A DNA stretch of 64,000 nucleotides, taken from the NCBI RefSeq assembly GCF_003201775.1, contig NZ_QJJZ01000001.1:505233-569232 (forward strand), read 5' to 3'. Numbering within the stretch: position 1 is the first letter of the stretch; each line of letters begins with the position of its first letter. A program made the translations under genes and the position numbers. The stretch is from Arenibacter sp. ARW7G5Y1. GTDB taxonomy: Bacteria; Bacteroidota; Bacteroidia; Flavobacteriales; Flavobacteriaceae. Shown here one piece after another: positions 43,729 through 52,707 of the stretch. The notes beneath the pieces were generated by a model. That model ran no database searches. It was not told the DNA's origin and saw only the letters and a program-made list of their open reading frames with translations.

Positions 43729-45075
43729 ATGGAACATATTGTTATTATTGGTAATGGAATCTCCGGTATTACGGCGGCGCGCCATATCCGAAAACTATCC
43801 GACAAAAAAATCACCATTATTTCAGCTGAGAGCGATTATTTTTTCTCTAGAACGGCTTTGATGTATGTTTATATGGGCCATATGAAGTTTGAGCATACCC
43901 AGCCTTACGAAAATTGGTTCTGGAAAAAAAACCGATTGAATCTGGTTCATGGTTATGTAACCCAAGTAGATACGGCCAATAAAAAGCTAATATTAAATGG
44001 TTCCGAGGAAATGGGATATGATAAACTCATTATTGCCACAGGTTCCAAACCCAATAAGTTTGGGTGGCCAGGACAGGATTTGAAGGGGGTACAGGGATTG
44101 TATTCCAAACAGGATTTGGAATTGTTGGAGACCAATGCGCCAAACAATGAAGTTTGTAAGAGGGCAGTAATCGTTGGGGGCGGATTAATCGGGATCGAAT
44201 TGGCGGAAATGCTTAGGAGTAGGGATATCCCTGTTACTTTTTTAGTCCGTGAGGACAGCTTTTGGAACGGAGTCCTGCCCGAAGGTGAATCCCAAATGAT
44301 CAATGAACACATTTTGGAACATCATATAGATCTAAAATTGGGCACCAATCTAAAGGAGATTATTGCGGATGAAAATGGTTGGGCAAAGGCCGTGGTTACG
44401 GATAAGGGGGAGATGATCCCATGTACGGTGGTGGGGCTAACCGCAGGGGTTGCTCCAAACATTGATTTTCTAAAAGGCTCTGGAATTGAGCTAGGTAAAG
44501 GAGTAAAGGTCAATAACTTCTTGGAAACCAATATAACCGATGTCTATGCTATAGGGGACTGTGCCGAACAACATGAATCCATAGGCAACCGCAGGCCGGT
44601 GGAGGCCGTTTGGTATACGGGAAGAATGATGGGGGAAACGTTGGCCCAGACAATTTGCGGTAACAAAACGGCCTATAATCCTGGCCATTGGTTCAATTCC
44701 GCAAAATTTTTGGATATAGAGTATCAAACTTATGGATGGGTATTTAGCGAAAGAGCCAAAAAAGACCATGAACAGCATTTTCATTGGCGGCATCCCAAGG
44801 AGAAAATATGTGTCACCATCGCCTTCCACAGGGATACTAAACTGTTTTTGGGGATCAATACCTTTGGAATTCGAATGCGCCACGAGATTTTGGACCGATG
44901 GCTTACAGAGAAAAGAAGTGTATCCTATGTGTTGGAATATTTAAAGGATGCCAATTTTGACCCTGAATTCTACGCGGAATATGAGCAAGCCATTATATCC
45001 TGCTATAACTCCCATTATGGTACGAACATAAGGCCCAAAAAGAAAAGTTGGAAACGAATTTTTAGCAACGTATAA
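43729..45075 (+). CDS. NAD(P)/FAD-dependent oxidoreductase
   Basis: 448 residues with an FAD motif (VIIGNGISGITAARHIRKL), a second dinucleotide motif (AVIVGGGLIGIELAEMLRSR) and the FAD-closing segment VYAIGDCAEQ. The layout resembles NirB-like and rubredoxin-reductase-like flavoproteins. The C-terminal ~110 residues form an unusual domain with His-rich KDHEQHFHWRHP. Ten bases separate it from a membrane Fe-S protein, so the two probably form an electron-transfer unit; the acceptor is unknown. Confidence 0.83.
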   Translation: MEHIVIIGNGISGITAARHIRKLSDKKITIISAESDYFFSRTALMYVYMGHMKFEHTQPYENWFWKKNRLNLVHGYVTQVDTANKKLILNGSEEMGYDKLIIATGSKPNKFGWPGQDLKGVQGLYSKQDLELLETNAPNNEVCKRAVIVGGGLIGIELAEMLRSRDIPVTFLVREDSFWNGVLPEGESQMINEHILEHHIDLKLGTNLKEIIADENGWAKAVVTDKGEMIPCTVVGLTAGVAPNIDFLKGSGIELGKGVKVNNFLETNITDVYAIGDCAEQHESIGNRRPVEAVWYTGRMMGETLAQTICGNKTAYNPGHWFNSAKFLDIEYQTYGWVFSERAKKDHEQHFHWRHPKEKICVTIAFHRDTKLFLGINTFGIRMRHEILDRWLTEKRSVSYVLEYLKDANFDPEFYAEYEQAIISCYNSHYGTNIRPKKKSWKRIFSNV

Positions 45076-45084
45076 AGTCTTAAG

Positions 45085-46665
45085 ATGCAAATAATAAAAA
45101 AAATAGGACTCTTCATTTTTTTGATAGGCCTTACCGTATTTACCATTCTACCCTTTATCGGGGAATTTAAGGTGACCCCTGCGACAATGGATCAAATAAT
45201 TCGGGAAAAAGGAATTTCAAGCGAATTTTTTATAGATCGGATGCAAGAAAATGTGGTTGGCAAACAGTTTCAAGGAATGCTTTCATTATCGCCCAAAATA
45301 ACTCAGGCACTGGAGGCCGCCAATGCACAACATAGAAAAAACAAGGAATATAAAAAGATTATCTATACGGGGCCGCATGATTTGGCTGCCACGGTGGGCA
45401 AGGGCTCTGGGAGTGGGTTTATAGTAGAAAACAAGGGATTAATGTGGTTTCTGACCTTTGGTCTGGGAATTATAGGGGCTTTACTTTTTATTGTTCCCAA
45501 TGTGGTTTTGTTAGGGCAAAAGGGAATAAAAAATAATGGGATCTACCATGAAAATGCCACCAATAGGGGATGGATTGCCTGGTTGGTCTTCGTTTTTCTG
45601 GTTTCTTTTTATTTGGTACTTTATTTCCGCTCGGAATTTGCCGTAAATTGGACTTACCTAGTGGATCCTATCAGTGAGTTTCTAAGTGGAAATCCTGCCG
45701 GACATTGGTTTGTGTACGGCTTTATGTATTGTACGGTAATGACGGTTATGGCCGTAAGAATGTATATTAAATACAGGCACAATATGTACCAGATGGTACG
45801 GACCACCTCTGTATTGTTCTTTCAAATTGTCTTTGCCTTTCTTATTCCAGAAATAATGGTACGGCTGCAGATGCCGTATTACGATTTTAAAAATGCATTT
45901 CCGTTAGACTATGATTTCTTCTTCCAATGGAATTTAAAATCCTTATTGAACAGTGGGGGTATAGGACTTTTTATTTTAGTTTGGGGCATAGTGCTTACTT
46001 TGGTAATTGTGCCCGTTATGGTCTACTTTTTTGGAAAGCGATGGTACTGTTCCTGGGTCTGTGGTTGTGGTGGATTGGCAGAGACTCTGGGAGATCCCTA
46101 TAGACAGCATTCGAGCAAGTCGCTTTTTTCTTGGAAAGTGGAAAGATGGTTGGTGCACGGGGTATTGGTCTTTGCCGTGGGAATGACCATGATGACACTC
46201 TACAGTTTCTTTACCGAGTCTGGCACCGTCTTGGGTTTAAAAACACAAAGTGTGCAAAATACCTATAGTCTTCTGATCGGAGCATTTTTTGCAGGAGTAA
46301 TCGGTACCGGATTTTACCCCATTTTTGGGAATAGGGTATGGTGTAGGTTTGGTTGTCCCTTGGCGGCCTATTTGGGATTTGTACAGCGGTTCAAATCGCG
46401 CTTTAGGATTACCACCAACGGCGGTCAATGTATCTCCTGTGGCAATTGTTCTACCTATTGTGAGCAGGGCATAGACGTCAGGGCATACGCCCAAAAAGGT
46501 GAAAACATTGTCAGGTCCAGCTGTGTGGGCTGTGGCATTTGTTCCGCCGTTTGTCCTAGGGGGGTCTTAAAATTGGAAAATGGACCGCTCAAGGGAAGAA
46601 TAAATCCCACGGAAGTGCTTTTGGGGAACGATGTTGATCTAATGGAGTTGGTCAATAATAAATAG
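45085..46665 (+). CDS. NapH/CcoG-like membrane protein with two 4Fe-4S clusters
   Basis: 526 residues with at least six membrane spans. YCSWVCGCGG and WCRFGCPLAA lie after the spans, as in the NapH/CcoG/RdxB family. A C-terminal ferredoxin domain has CISCGNCSTYC and CVGCGICSAVCP, giving two 4Fe-4S clusters. A large N-terminal domain (residues ~40-120) precedes the first core helices. It likely passes electrons between a cytosolic flavoprotein, here its upstream neighbour, and the membrane or periplasm (inference). Confidence 0.85.
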   Translation: MQIIKKIGLFIFLIGLTVFTILPFIGEFKVTPATMDQIIREKGISSEFFIDRMQENVVGKQFQGMLSLSPKITQALEAANAQHRKNKEYKKIIYTGPHDLAATVGKGSGSGFIVENKGLMWFLTFGLGIIGALLFIVPNVVLLGQKGIKNNGIYHENATNRGWIAWLVFVFLVSFYLVLYFRSEFAVNWTYLVDPISEFLSGNPAGHWFVYGFMYCTVMTVMAVRMYIKYRHNMYQMVRTTSVLFFQIVFAFLIPEIMVRLQMPYYDFKNAFPLDYDFFFQWNLKSLLNSGGIGLFILVWGIVLTLVIVPVMVYFFGKRWYCSWVCGCGGLAETLGDPYRQHSSKSLFSWKVERWLVHGVLVFAVGMTMMTLYSFFTESGTVLGLKTQSVQNTYSLLIGAFFAGVIGTGFYPIFGNRVWCRFGCPLAAYLGFVQRFKSRFRITTNGGQCISCGNCSTYCEQGIDVRAYAQKGENIVRSSCVGCGICSAVCPRGVLKLENGPLKGRINPTEVLLGNDVDLMELVNNK

Positions 46666-46734
46666 GCATTTGGTGGGGGTAGAAATAATTGTTGCAAACC
46701 TTGGGGTAGCTCCATGGATTGATCAAAGTATTGA

Positions 46735-46742
46735 TACCTTTG
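46735..46742 (+). promoter_or_regulatory. candidate -7 box for the glycosyltransferase genes
   Basis: TACCTTTG matches TAnnTTTG, 57 bases before the start at 46800. The -33 element is unclear. Confidence 0.4.
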
Positions 46743-46799
46743 CGCTATCAAAACAATGGGTAACCATGGATAAATAAGAATGACCCTTCAACTACGCTA

Positions 46800-47489
46800 A
46801 TGACCGATATAAAAGTAATTATCCCTGCCTATAATGAAGCTGATTCCATTGCGAACGTTATAAAGGAAATTCCTAAAATTGTTTCTGAAATAATTGTTGT
46901 AAACAATAATTCTACAGACGATACGGCCCTTAATGCCAAGGAGGCCGGGGCCACTGTCCTCACCGAGGATAGGATGGGATATGGCTATGCCTGCCTAAGG
47001 GGAATTAATTATATTTCCAAACAATCCAAAACACCCGATATTATCGTATTTATGGACGGAGACTATTCGGATTATCCCGAAGAACTCTCCAAAGTGGTAA
47101 AGCCTATACTGGAAAACAATTTGGATTTTGTTATCGGTGCCAGAACAAAGGGCCTGAGGGAAGAAGGATCCATGACGCCACAACAGGTTTTTGGCAATGC
47201 ATTGGCCACCACTTTAATGAAATGGTTCTTTGGAGCTTCTTATACTGATTTGGGTCCGTTTAGGGCCATAAAGTACAATAAGCTTTTGGCGTTGGAAATG
47301 GAGGATAAGACTTACGGATGGACCGTGGAAATGCAGTTGAAAGTTCTAAAAAAAGAGTTTACATATACCGAAGTACCAGTGCGTTATAAAAAAAGAATTG
47401 GCATATCAAAAGTATCAGGTACTGTAAAAGGTAGTATATTTGCAGGCATAAAAATCCTGGGTTGGATATTTAAATATAGTTTAAAATAA
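46800..47489 (+). CDS. family 2 glycosyltransferase, polyprenol-phosphate hexose synthase-like
   Basis: 229 residues: VIIPAYNEADSIANVI, VVNNNSTDDTALNA, a DGD metal site in VFMDGDYSDYPEEL, and DLGPFRAIKYNKLLAL, which resembles dolichyl/polyprenyl-phosphate glucose synthases. It makes a lipid-linked sugar for membrane glycosyltransferases. One base separates it from the next, processive GT gene, so they are co-transcribed. Confidence 0.87.
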   Translation: MTDIKVIIPAYNEADSIANVIKEIPKIVSEIIVVNNNSTDDTALNAKEAGATVLTEDRMGYGYACLRGINYISKQSKTPDIIVFMDGDYSDYPEELSKVVKPILENNLDFVIGARTKGLREEGSMTPQQVFGNALATTLMKWFFGASYTDLGPFRAIKYNKLLALEMEDKTYGWTVEMQLKVLKKEFTYTEVPVRYKKRIGISKVSGTVKGSIFAGIKILGWIFKYSLK

Positions 47490-47490
47490 A

Positions 47491-48975
47491 ATGGGACTAA
47501 CAATTACTTACTTTATCATTGCGATTTACAGTATATCCTTATTATTAATATTTTTTTATAGCTTGGCCCAGCTTAATTTATTGGTCAACTATCTAGGTTA
47601 TAAAAGGAGAAATAAGGAGGCTCCAAAATTCAATTTATTGGATCCAAAAGAAATACCATTTGTAACCATACAACTTCCAATTTATAATGAGGAATACGTA
47701 GTGGAGCGTTTGTTGGACAATATTTCGAAAATAGAATATCCTTTGAGTAAATTGGAAATTCAGGTATTGGACGATTCAACGGACGAATCCGTACTGGACA
47801 CTGCCAAGAGAATAAAAGCCCTTCAGGAGACTGGCTTGGATATACAACATATTAGAAGGTCCAATAGGCAAGGCTATAAGGCAGGTGCTTTAAAAGAAGG
47901 ACTGGATAAGGCCAAAGGAGAATTTATTGCCATTTTCGATGCAGATTTCTTGCCTTCCAGTGATTGGTTGAAGAAAACCGTTATTTATTTTAAAGATAGG
48001 GAAATTGGTGTTGTTCAGACAAGATGGGGACATATCAATAGGGAATATTCTACTCTGACCCGTATACAGGCTTTTGCTTTGGATGCCCACTTTACGTTGG
48101 AACAGGTAGGACGTAATGCCAAGGGCCATTTTATAAACTTTAATGGTACGGCAGGTATTTGGAGAAAAGAATGTATTTTGGATGCCGGAAATTGGGAAGG
48201 AGATACCCTGACCGAGGACTTGGATCTTAGCTACCGTGCCCAATTAAAGAATTGGAAATTTAAATATTTGGAGGATGTAGAGACGCCTGCAGAACTTCCT
48301 GTAGTAATCAGTGCTGCCCGTTCCCAGCAATTTCGTTGGAACAAAGGTGGGGCCGAAAACTTTAGAAAAACGGTTTGGAGTGTTATTTCCGCTAAGAACA
48401 TCTCGTTCAAGACCAAATTTCACGGGGTGATGCACTTGTTGAATAGCTCCATGTTCCTTTGTGTATTTTTGGTGGCATTGCTGAGCATTCCCATGATGTA
48501 CATTAAAAATACTTATGATCACTTGGGGTGGATTTTTGAAGCCACCAAGTTTTTTATTTTAAGCACTATTATCCTTTTCGTTTGTTATTGGTTTACCTAT
48601 AAGAGTATACAGGGTAGTAGTTTTGATAATTTTGTAGACTATATAAAAATCTTTTTTACCTTTTTCTCTGTGGCCCTTGGATTTTCATTGCACAACTCCA
48701 TTGCAGTCCTGGAAGGTCATATGGGTAAAAGATCTGAGTTTGTCAGGACCCCAAAATTTAATTTGAACAGTATAAAGGACAGCTGGAAGGGGAATAAATA
48801 TCTGGCTACCAAGCTTTCTCCCAATATGATTTTGGAAGCGGCCTTAATGCTTTACTTCCTTTTTGGAATGTACAGTGCCATTCCTTTGAATGATTTTGGA
48901 CTTTTCCCATTTCACTTTATGTTATTTTTGGGCTTCGGTTATGTATTCTTCAAATCCCTTATGGCAAGGGCATAA
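47491..48975 (+). CDS. membrane-bound processive family 2 glycosyltransferase (cellulose-synthase-like)
   Basis: 494 residues with an N-terminal membrane helix, a GT2 domain (TIQLPIYNEEYVVERLL, the DDS of QVLDDSTDES, FDADFLP, TEDLDLSYRAQ) and the QxxRW motif QQFRWNKGG. Four or five C-terminal membrane helices follow. The architecture is that of BcsA-like or glucomannan-synthase-like enzymes, which polymerise and export a glycan. No PilZ domain is seen. A terminator follows. Confidence 0.9.
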   Translation: MGLTITYFIIAIYSISLLLIFFYSLAQLNLLVNYLGYKRRNKEAPKFNLLDPKEIPFVTIQLPIYNEEYVVERLLDNISKIEYPLSKLEIQVLDDSTDESVLDTAKRIKALQETGLDIQHIRRSNRQGYKAGALKEGLDKAKGEFIAIFDADFLPSSDWLKKTVIYFKDREIGVVQTRWGHINREYSTLTRIQAFALDAHFTLEQVGRNAKGHFINFNGTAGIWRKECILDAGNWEGDTLTEDLDLSYRAQLKNWKFKYLEDVETPAELPVVISAARSQQFRWNKGGAENFRKTVWSVISAKNISFKTKFHGVMHLLNSSMFLCVFLVALLSIPMMYIKNTYDHLGWIFEATKFFILSTIILFVCYWFTYKSIQGSSFDNFVDYIKIFFTFFSVALGFSLHNSIAVLEGHMGKRSEFVRTPKFNLNSIKDSWKGNKYLATKLSPNMILEAALMLYFLFGMYSAIPLNDFGLFPFHFMLFLGFGYVFFKSLMARA

Positions 48976-48997
48976 ATAATATTTATAAACGTTTTTC

Positions 48998-49032
48998 AAA
49001 AGCCCTGTTCTTGTTAAAGAAAGGGCTTTTTT
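48998..49032 (+). terminator. rho-independent terminator
   Basis: AAAAGCCCT and AGGGCTTTTTT pair around a loop of about 15 bases, with a T run, 23 bases after the stop of the processive glycosyltransferase. Confidence 0.85.
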
Positions 49033-49264
49033 ACTTTTGAAATTATTCATCGGATTTATGTTCCTAAACCCTTAGTTAAGAAATAAATAGGATTTCTTTT
49101 GCGCCGATGTTGGAGCAATGATCTTGTTTGTCGTCATTCCTGAATTTTAAAAAAATCAGCTTTCTATTGCCAAAATCAAAATTGGAAGTATAGATATTTG
49201 ATAATTTCATTTAAATTTGGGAGATTGCTGAATTAATAAAGTGACCAAAAACCACCAGACGACC

Positions 49265-50626
49265 ATGACCCAAAGGGCCATTTCTTATTGGAAACTCCAT
49301 AGGATTCCAATTTTAATGGTGCTGCTTAGCATCCTCTTCTATATTTCCTTTGGTTACCATTTGGACCGGCCCGATTTTATGAAGCTGCTGAGTCTTTATT
49401 TGGGGTTGTTTTTTTTATGCTATAAGCTGATACAATTTGAAAAATGGAACTTTAAGTTTCTGGCTATTTCCGGGACACTTTTCCGGTTGTTGCTACTTTT
49501 TGCAGAACCTAATCTTTCACAGGATTTTTATAGATTTATCTGGGACGGGCAATTGATCAATATTGGGATGAGTCCCTACCTTCATCTTCCTAAGGACTTG
49601 ATAATTCAAAACGGCCACCTCATGCACAATGCCGCAGAATTGGTGAGTGGCATGGGCAGCCTCAGTGCATCAAATTACAGTAATTATCCTCCATTGAATC
49701 AGTTTATTTTTGCGTTGTCCACTTGGTTGTCGGGAAAGAGTATAGTGGGCAGCGTATTGGTCATGAGAACCATTATAATTTTGGCCGATTTGGGAATCCT
49801 GTATTTCGGTCGAAAATTACTGCAAAAGCTCAATAAATCCACCCATCTGATCTTTTGGTATTTCTTAAATCCCTTGGTTGTTTTGGAACTAACGGGGAAT
49901 CTGCATTTTGAAGGGGTGATGTTGTTCTTTTTTGTTTGGGCTATTTGTCTTCTCTTCAATAAGAAATGGTTGTTGGCAGCTGTTGTATACGCGCTATCCA
50001 TCTCTATTAAATTGGTCCCATTGCTATTTCTGCCCTTGTTCTTAAAGTATTTCGGGTTTAAGAAAAGTATTCCATTCTATGCGGTTGTGGGTTTAACAAC
50101 GGTCCTTTTAATACTCCCGTTCTATTCCCAGGAATTTGCAAATAATTACTTGCAGACGGTAGGGCTGTGGTTCTCCAATTTTGAATTCAATGCAGGGCTG
50201 TACAACGCCATAAAGAAAGTGGCCCTAAATTTCGATGTCAAGCCTTGGGAACTTATCAAGGATTATGGAAAGATTACCCCGATAATCGTTATTGCCTCAG
50301 TAGCCCTGTTTACGTTTTTTAGGGACAATAAAAAGATGTCAAGTTTGCTGACCTCTATGTTGTGGGTGCTTACCTTATATTATTTTTTGTCCGCAACGGT
50401 GCATCCATGGTATATTATTTTCTTATTGACTTTAAGCCTGTTTACCGAGTTTAGGTTCCCTATGGTTTGGTCCCTGAGTATCGTATTGAGCTACTGGGCC
50501 TATTCCAATGAAGGGTTTAGGGAGAATTATTGGCTGTTGGCCGTTGAATATATTGCAGTATATGGATTTATGTTTTATGAAATTGTTAGATTACATAACA
50601 AAAAGATACTATTTAGTAAAAATTAG
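49265..50626 (+). CDS. integral membrane GT-C-type mannosyltransferase-like protein
   Basis: About 453 residues with ten or more hydrophobic spans. The N-terminal region has PNLSQDFYRFIWDGQLINIGMSPY cut by a loop, an acidic pair typical of GT-C enzymes that use lipid-linked sugars, and SNYPPLNQFIF. It probably uses the polyprenol-phosphate sugar made by the 46.8-kb GT2. ATG 49265 is chosen; an in-frame GTG at 49241 would add eight residues. Confidence 0.8.
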   Translation: MTQRAISYWKLHRIPILMVLLSILFYISFGYHLDRPDFMKLLSLYLGLFFLCYKLIQFEKWNFKFLAISGTLFRLLLLFAEPNLSQDFYRFIWDGQLINIGMSPYLHLPKDLIIQNGHLMHNAAELVSGMGSLSASNYSNYPPLNQFIFALSTWLSGKSIVGSVLVMRTIIILADLGILYFGRKLLQKLNKSTHLIFWYFLNPLVVLELTGNLHFEGVMLFFFVWAICLLFNKKWLLAAVVYALSISIKLVPLLFLPLFLKYFGFKKSIPFYAVVGLTTVLLILPFYSQEFANNYLQTVGLWFSNFEFNAGLYNAIKKVALNFDVKPWELIKDYGKITPIIVIASVALFTFFRDNKKMSSLLTSMLWVLTLYYFLSATVHPWYIIFLLTLSLFTEFRFPMVWSLSIVLSYWAYSNEGFRENYWLLAVEYIAVYGFMFYEIVRLHNKKILFSKN

Positions 50627-50657
50627 CACATCAATCACATAAATTCATTTTTATTTG

Positions 50658-50665
50658 TACTTTTG
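50658..50665 (+). promoter_or_regulatory. candidate -7 box of the arginine operon
   Basis: TACTTTTG matches TAnnTTTG. The likely transcript start is about base 50670, only a few bases before the leader ORF, which would then be almost leaderless. The -33 TTG is not clear. Confidence 0.5.
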
Positions 50666-50673
50666 ATGGTAGA

Positions 50674-50757
50674 ATGAATAACTTATATTACATACTAAAC
50701 GTAAACGGGGTTTCCAACCTTGCATATTCATTTACGCCTACACGTCGTCGCCCGTAA
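50674..50757 (+). CDS. arginine-operon leader peptide (27 codons)
   Basis: A short ORF in the 217-bp gap before the first arg gene. It starts ATG at 50674 (MNNLYYILNVN...) and ends TPTRRRP-stop at 50757. Three consecutive Arg codons, CGT CGT CGC, lie at 50743-50751, two codons before the stop. The last of these codons is also the 5' arm of the hairpin at 50749-50765. This is the classic layout of transcription attenuation by ribosome stalling when charged tRNA-Arg is scarce. The peptide itself need have no function. I judged it from codon content, position and hairpin overlap only. Confidence 0.65.
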   Translation: MNNLYYILNVNGVSNLAYSFTPTRRRP

Positions 50758-50772
50758 GGGTGCGCTTCTTTT
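50749..50772 (+). terminator. attenuator hairpin of the arginine operon
   Basis: CGCCC-GTAA-GGGTG forms a GC-rich stem (one G-U pair) followed by CGCTTCTTTT. The 5' arm overlaps the third Arg codon and the Pro codon of the leader, so a ribosome stalled on the Arg codons would block it. A second stem, GGAAAT (50775-50780) with ATTTCC (50791-50796), lies just downstream and could be part of an alternative fold. Confidence 0.55.
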
Positions 50773-50843
50773 ATGGAAATAGGTGAGTCCATTTCCCTCT
50801 CAAAAAAAATAAATTATAATTTTAATTTTAAAAGCAACATTCA

Positions 50844-51473
50844 ATGAAGATTGTTATTGCTAACGATTCCCATTTTAAATATGCCGAGATCATCTGTGAT
50901 ACCATTGCGGAATCGGCCAAAGTGCGCGGCACCGGGATTGCCAAGCGTACTCCTGAATATATTCAAAAAAGACTGCATAATGGCAATGCCATTATTGCCT
51001 TGGACGGCGATAAATTTGCAGGATTCTGTTATATTGAGGTATGGGGACATGAAAAATTTGTAGCCAATTCGGGCCTTATAGTACATCCGGATTACAGGAA
51101 TCAGGGTTTGGCCAAGCAAATAAAAAAGGAGATTTTCAACCTTTCCAGAAGTAAGTTTCCCGATGCCAAAATATTTGGGATTACTACAGGCTTGGCAGTG
51201 ATGAAGATGAACTATGAACTGGGCTATAAACCGGTAACTTTTTCGGAACTTACCACTGATCCAGAGTTTTGGAAGGGCTGTCAGACCTGTAAAAATTTCG
51301 ATATCCTTACTAGGACAGAACAAAAAATGTGCCTTTGTACCGGAATGTTGTACGACCCCGAAACCAAAGTCAAGGAGATTAAACAGGAGCCGAAGGAAAA
51401 ATTGAATTCCAAGGCTTTTCAACGATTAAAAAGTATAAAGGAAAGTCTGTTCCTGAATAAGAAAGCAAAGTAG
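50844..51473 (+). CDS. GNAT acyltransferase, candidate N-acylglutamate synthase of the arg operon
   Basis: 209 residues. GNAT fold with the acyl-CoA loop LIVHPDYRNQGLAKQI; the C-terminal part has four cysteines (C146, C149, C163, C165, as CxxC and CxC) that could bind zinc. It is the first gene of an operon that lacks any recognisable argA or argJ. It may therefore catalyse the opening N-acylation (succinylation) of glutamate, as argued for related Bacteroides proteins in arg clusters. That role is inference. Confidence 0.85.
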   Translation: MKIVIANDSHFKYAEIICDTIAESAKVRGTGIAKRTPEYIQKRLHNGNAIIALDGDKFAGFCYIEVWGHEKFVANSGLIVHPDYRNQGLAKQIKKEIFNLSRSKFPDAKIFGITTGLAVMKMNYELGYKPVTFSELTTDPEFWKGCQTCKNFDILTRTEQKMCLCTGMLYDPETKVKEIKQEPKEKLNSKAFQRLKSIKESLFLNKKAK

Positions 51474-51516
51474 TGGATCAATACTACTGTGAATATAACA
51501 ATAAGATAAGTTTAGC

Positions 51517-52707
51517 ATGAAAAAATTAGTATTAGCATATAGTGGTGGATTGGACACTTCCTATTGCGCAAAGTATTTGTCAAAGGATCAAGGTTTTGAA
51601 GTACATGCCGTAAGTGTAAATACCGGTGGGTTTTCAAAGGAGGAAATAGAGAGCATTCACAAAAAAGCCTTGGAATTGGGGGCTACTACCTACACTTCCA
51701 TAGATGCTGTAAACACCTTTTATGAAAAAGTAGTAAAGTATTTAATTTTCGGAAATGTTTTAAAGAACAATACCTATCCCTTATCGGTTAGTGCGGAGCG
51801 AATTGTTCAGGCCATTGAAATTGTTAATTACGCCAAAAAAGTAGGTGCCAAATATATAGCCCACGGTAGTACAGGGGCCGGGAACGATCAGGTTAGGTTT
51901 GATATGATCTTCCAGATCATTGCACCGGAAATTGAAATTATTACCCCCATTCGCGATAATAAATTGGCCCGGGAGGTAGAAATTGAATATTTGAAACAGA
52001 ATGGGGTAGATTACCCATGGGAGAAGGCAAAATACTCTATCAATAGAGGTTTGTGGGGAACTTCCGTAGGGGGTGAGGAAACACTTACCTCGCACAAATC
52101 CTTACCGGACTCTGCTTATCCAAGCCAATTGCAGGAGACGGAACCCACCCAGTTGAAACTTACTTTCCACAAGGGGGAATTAATTGCTGTGGATGGCGAT
52201 AACGATACCCCGGTGAACAACATCATAAAATTGGAGGCAATAGCTTCCAAATATGCCATTGGTAGGGATATACACGTTGGCGATACTATTATTGGAATTA
52301 AAGGTAGGGTAGGGTTTGAGGCACCTGCTTCCCTGATCATTATCAAAGCCCACCATTTATTGGAAAAACATACCCTTACCAAATGGCAACAGTATCAGAA
52401 GGAAATGCAGGGCAATTTCTATGGTATGTTGTTGCATGAAGGAAATTATTTGGATGAGGTAATGCGAAATATTGAGGCCTTCCTGACCGATACCCAAAAG
52501 AACGTTAGTGGTGATGTCTTTGTAAGCCTGCACCCTTATCGATTTGAATTGGACGGGATATCCTCTTCGCACGATTTGATGAACGCCTCTTTTGGTAGTT
52601 ATGGAGAGATGAACAAAGGATGGACGGCAGATGATGCCAAAGGATTTATTAAGATACTTTCCAATTCGGGAAAAATATATAACCACGTAAACCAGCATAA
52701 TGATTAA
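51517..52707 (+). CDS. argG: argininosuccinate synthase
   Basis: 396 residues joining citrulline and aspartate with ATP. The PP-loop motif LAYSGGLDTSYCAKYL begins the protein; YIAHGSTGAGNDQVRFD and RGLWGTSVGGEETLT are typical. Its 3' end overlaps argC by eight bases. Confidence 0.96.
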   Translation: MKKLVLAYSGGLDTSYCAKYLSKDQGFEVHAVSVNTGGFSKEEIESIHKKALELGATTYTSIDAVNTFYEKVVKYLIFGNVLKNNTYPLSVSAERIVQAIEIVNYAKKVGAKYIAHGSTGAGNDQVRFDMIFQIIAPEIEIITPIRDNKLAREVEIEYLKQNGVDYPWEKAKYSINRGLWGTSVGGEETLTSHKSLPDSAYPSQLQETEPTQLKLTFHKGELIAVDGDNDTPVNNIIKLEAIASKYAIGRDIHVGDTIIGIKGRVGFEAPASLIIIKAHHLLEKHTLTKWQQYQKEMQGNFYGMLLHEGNYLDEVMRNIEAFLTDTQKNVSGDVFVSLHPYRFELDGISSSHDLMNASFGSYGEMNKGWTADDAKGFIKILSNSGKIYNHVNQHND

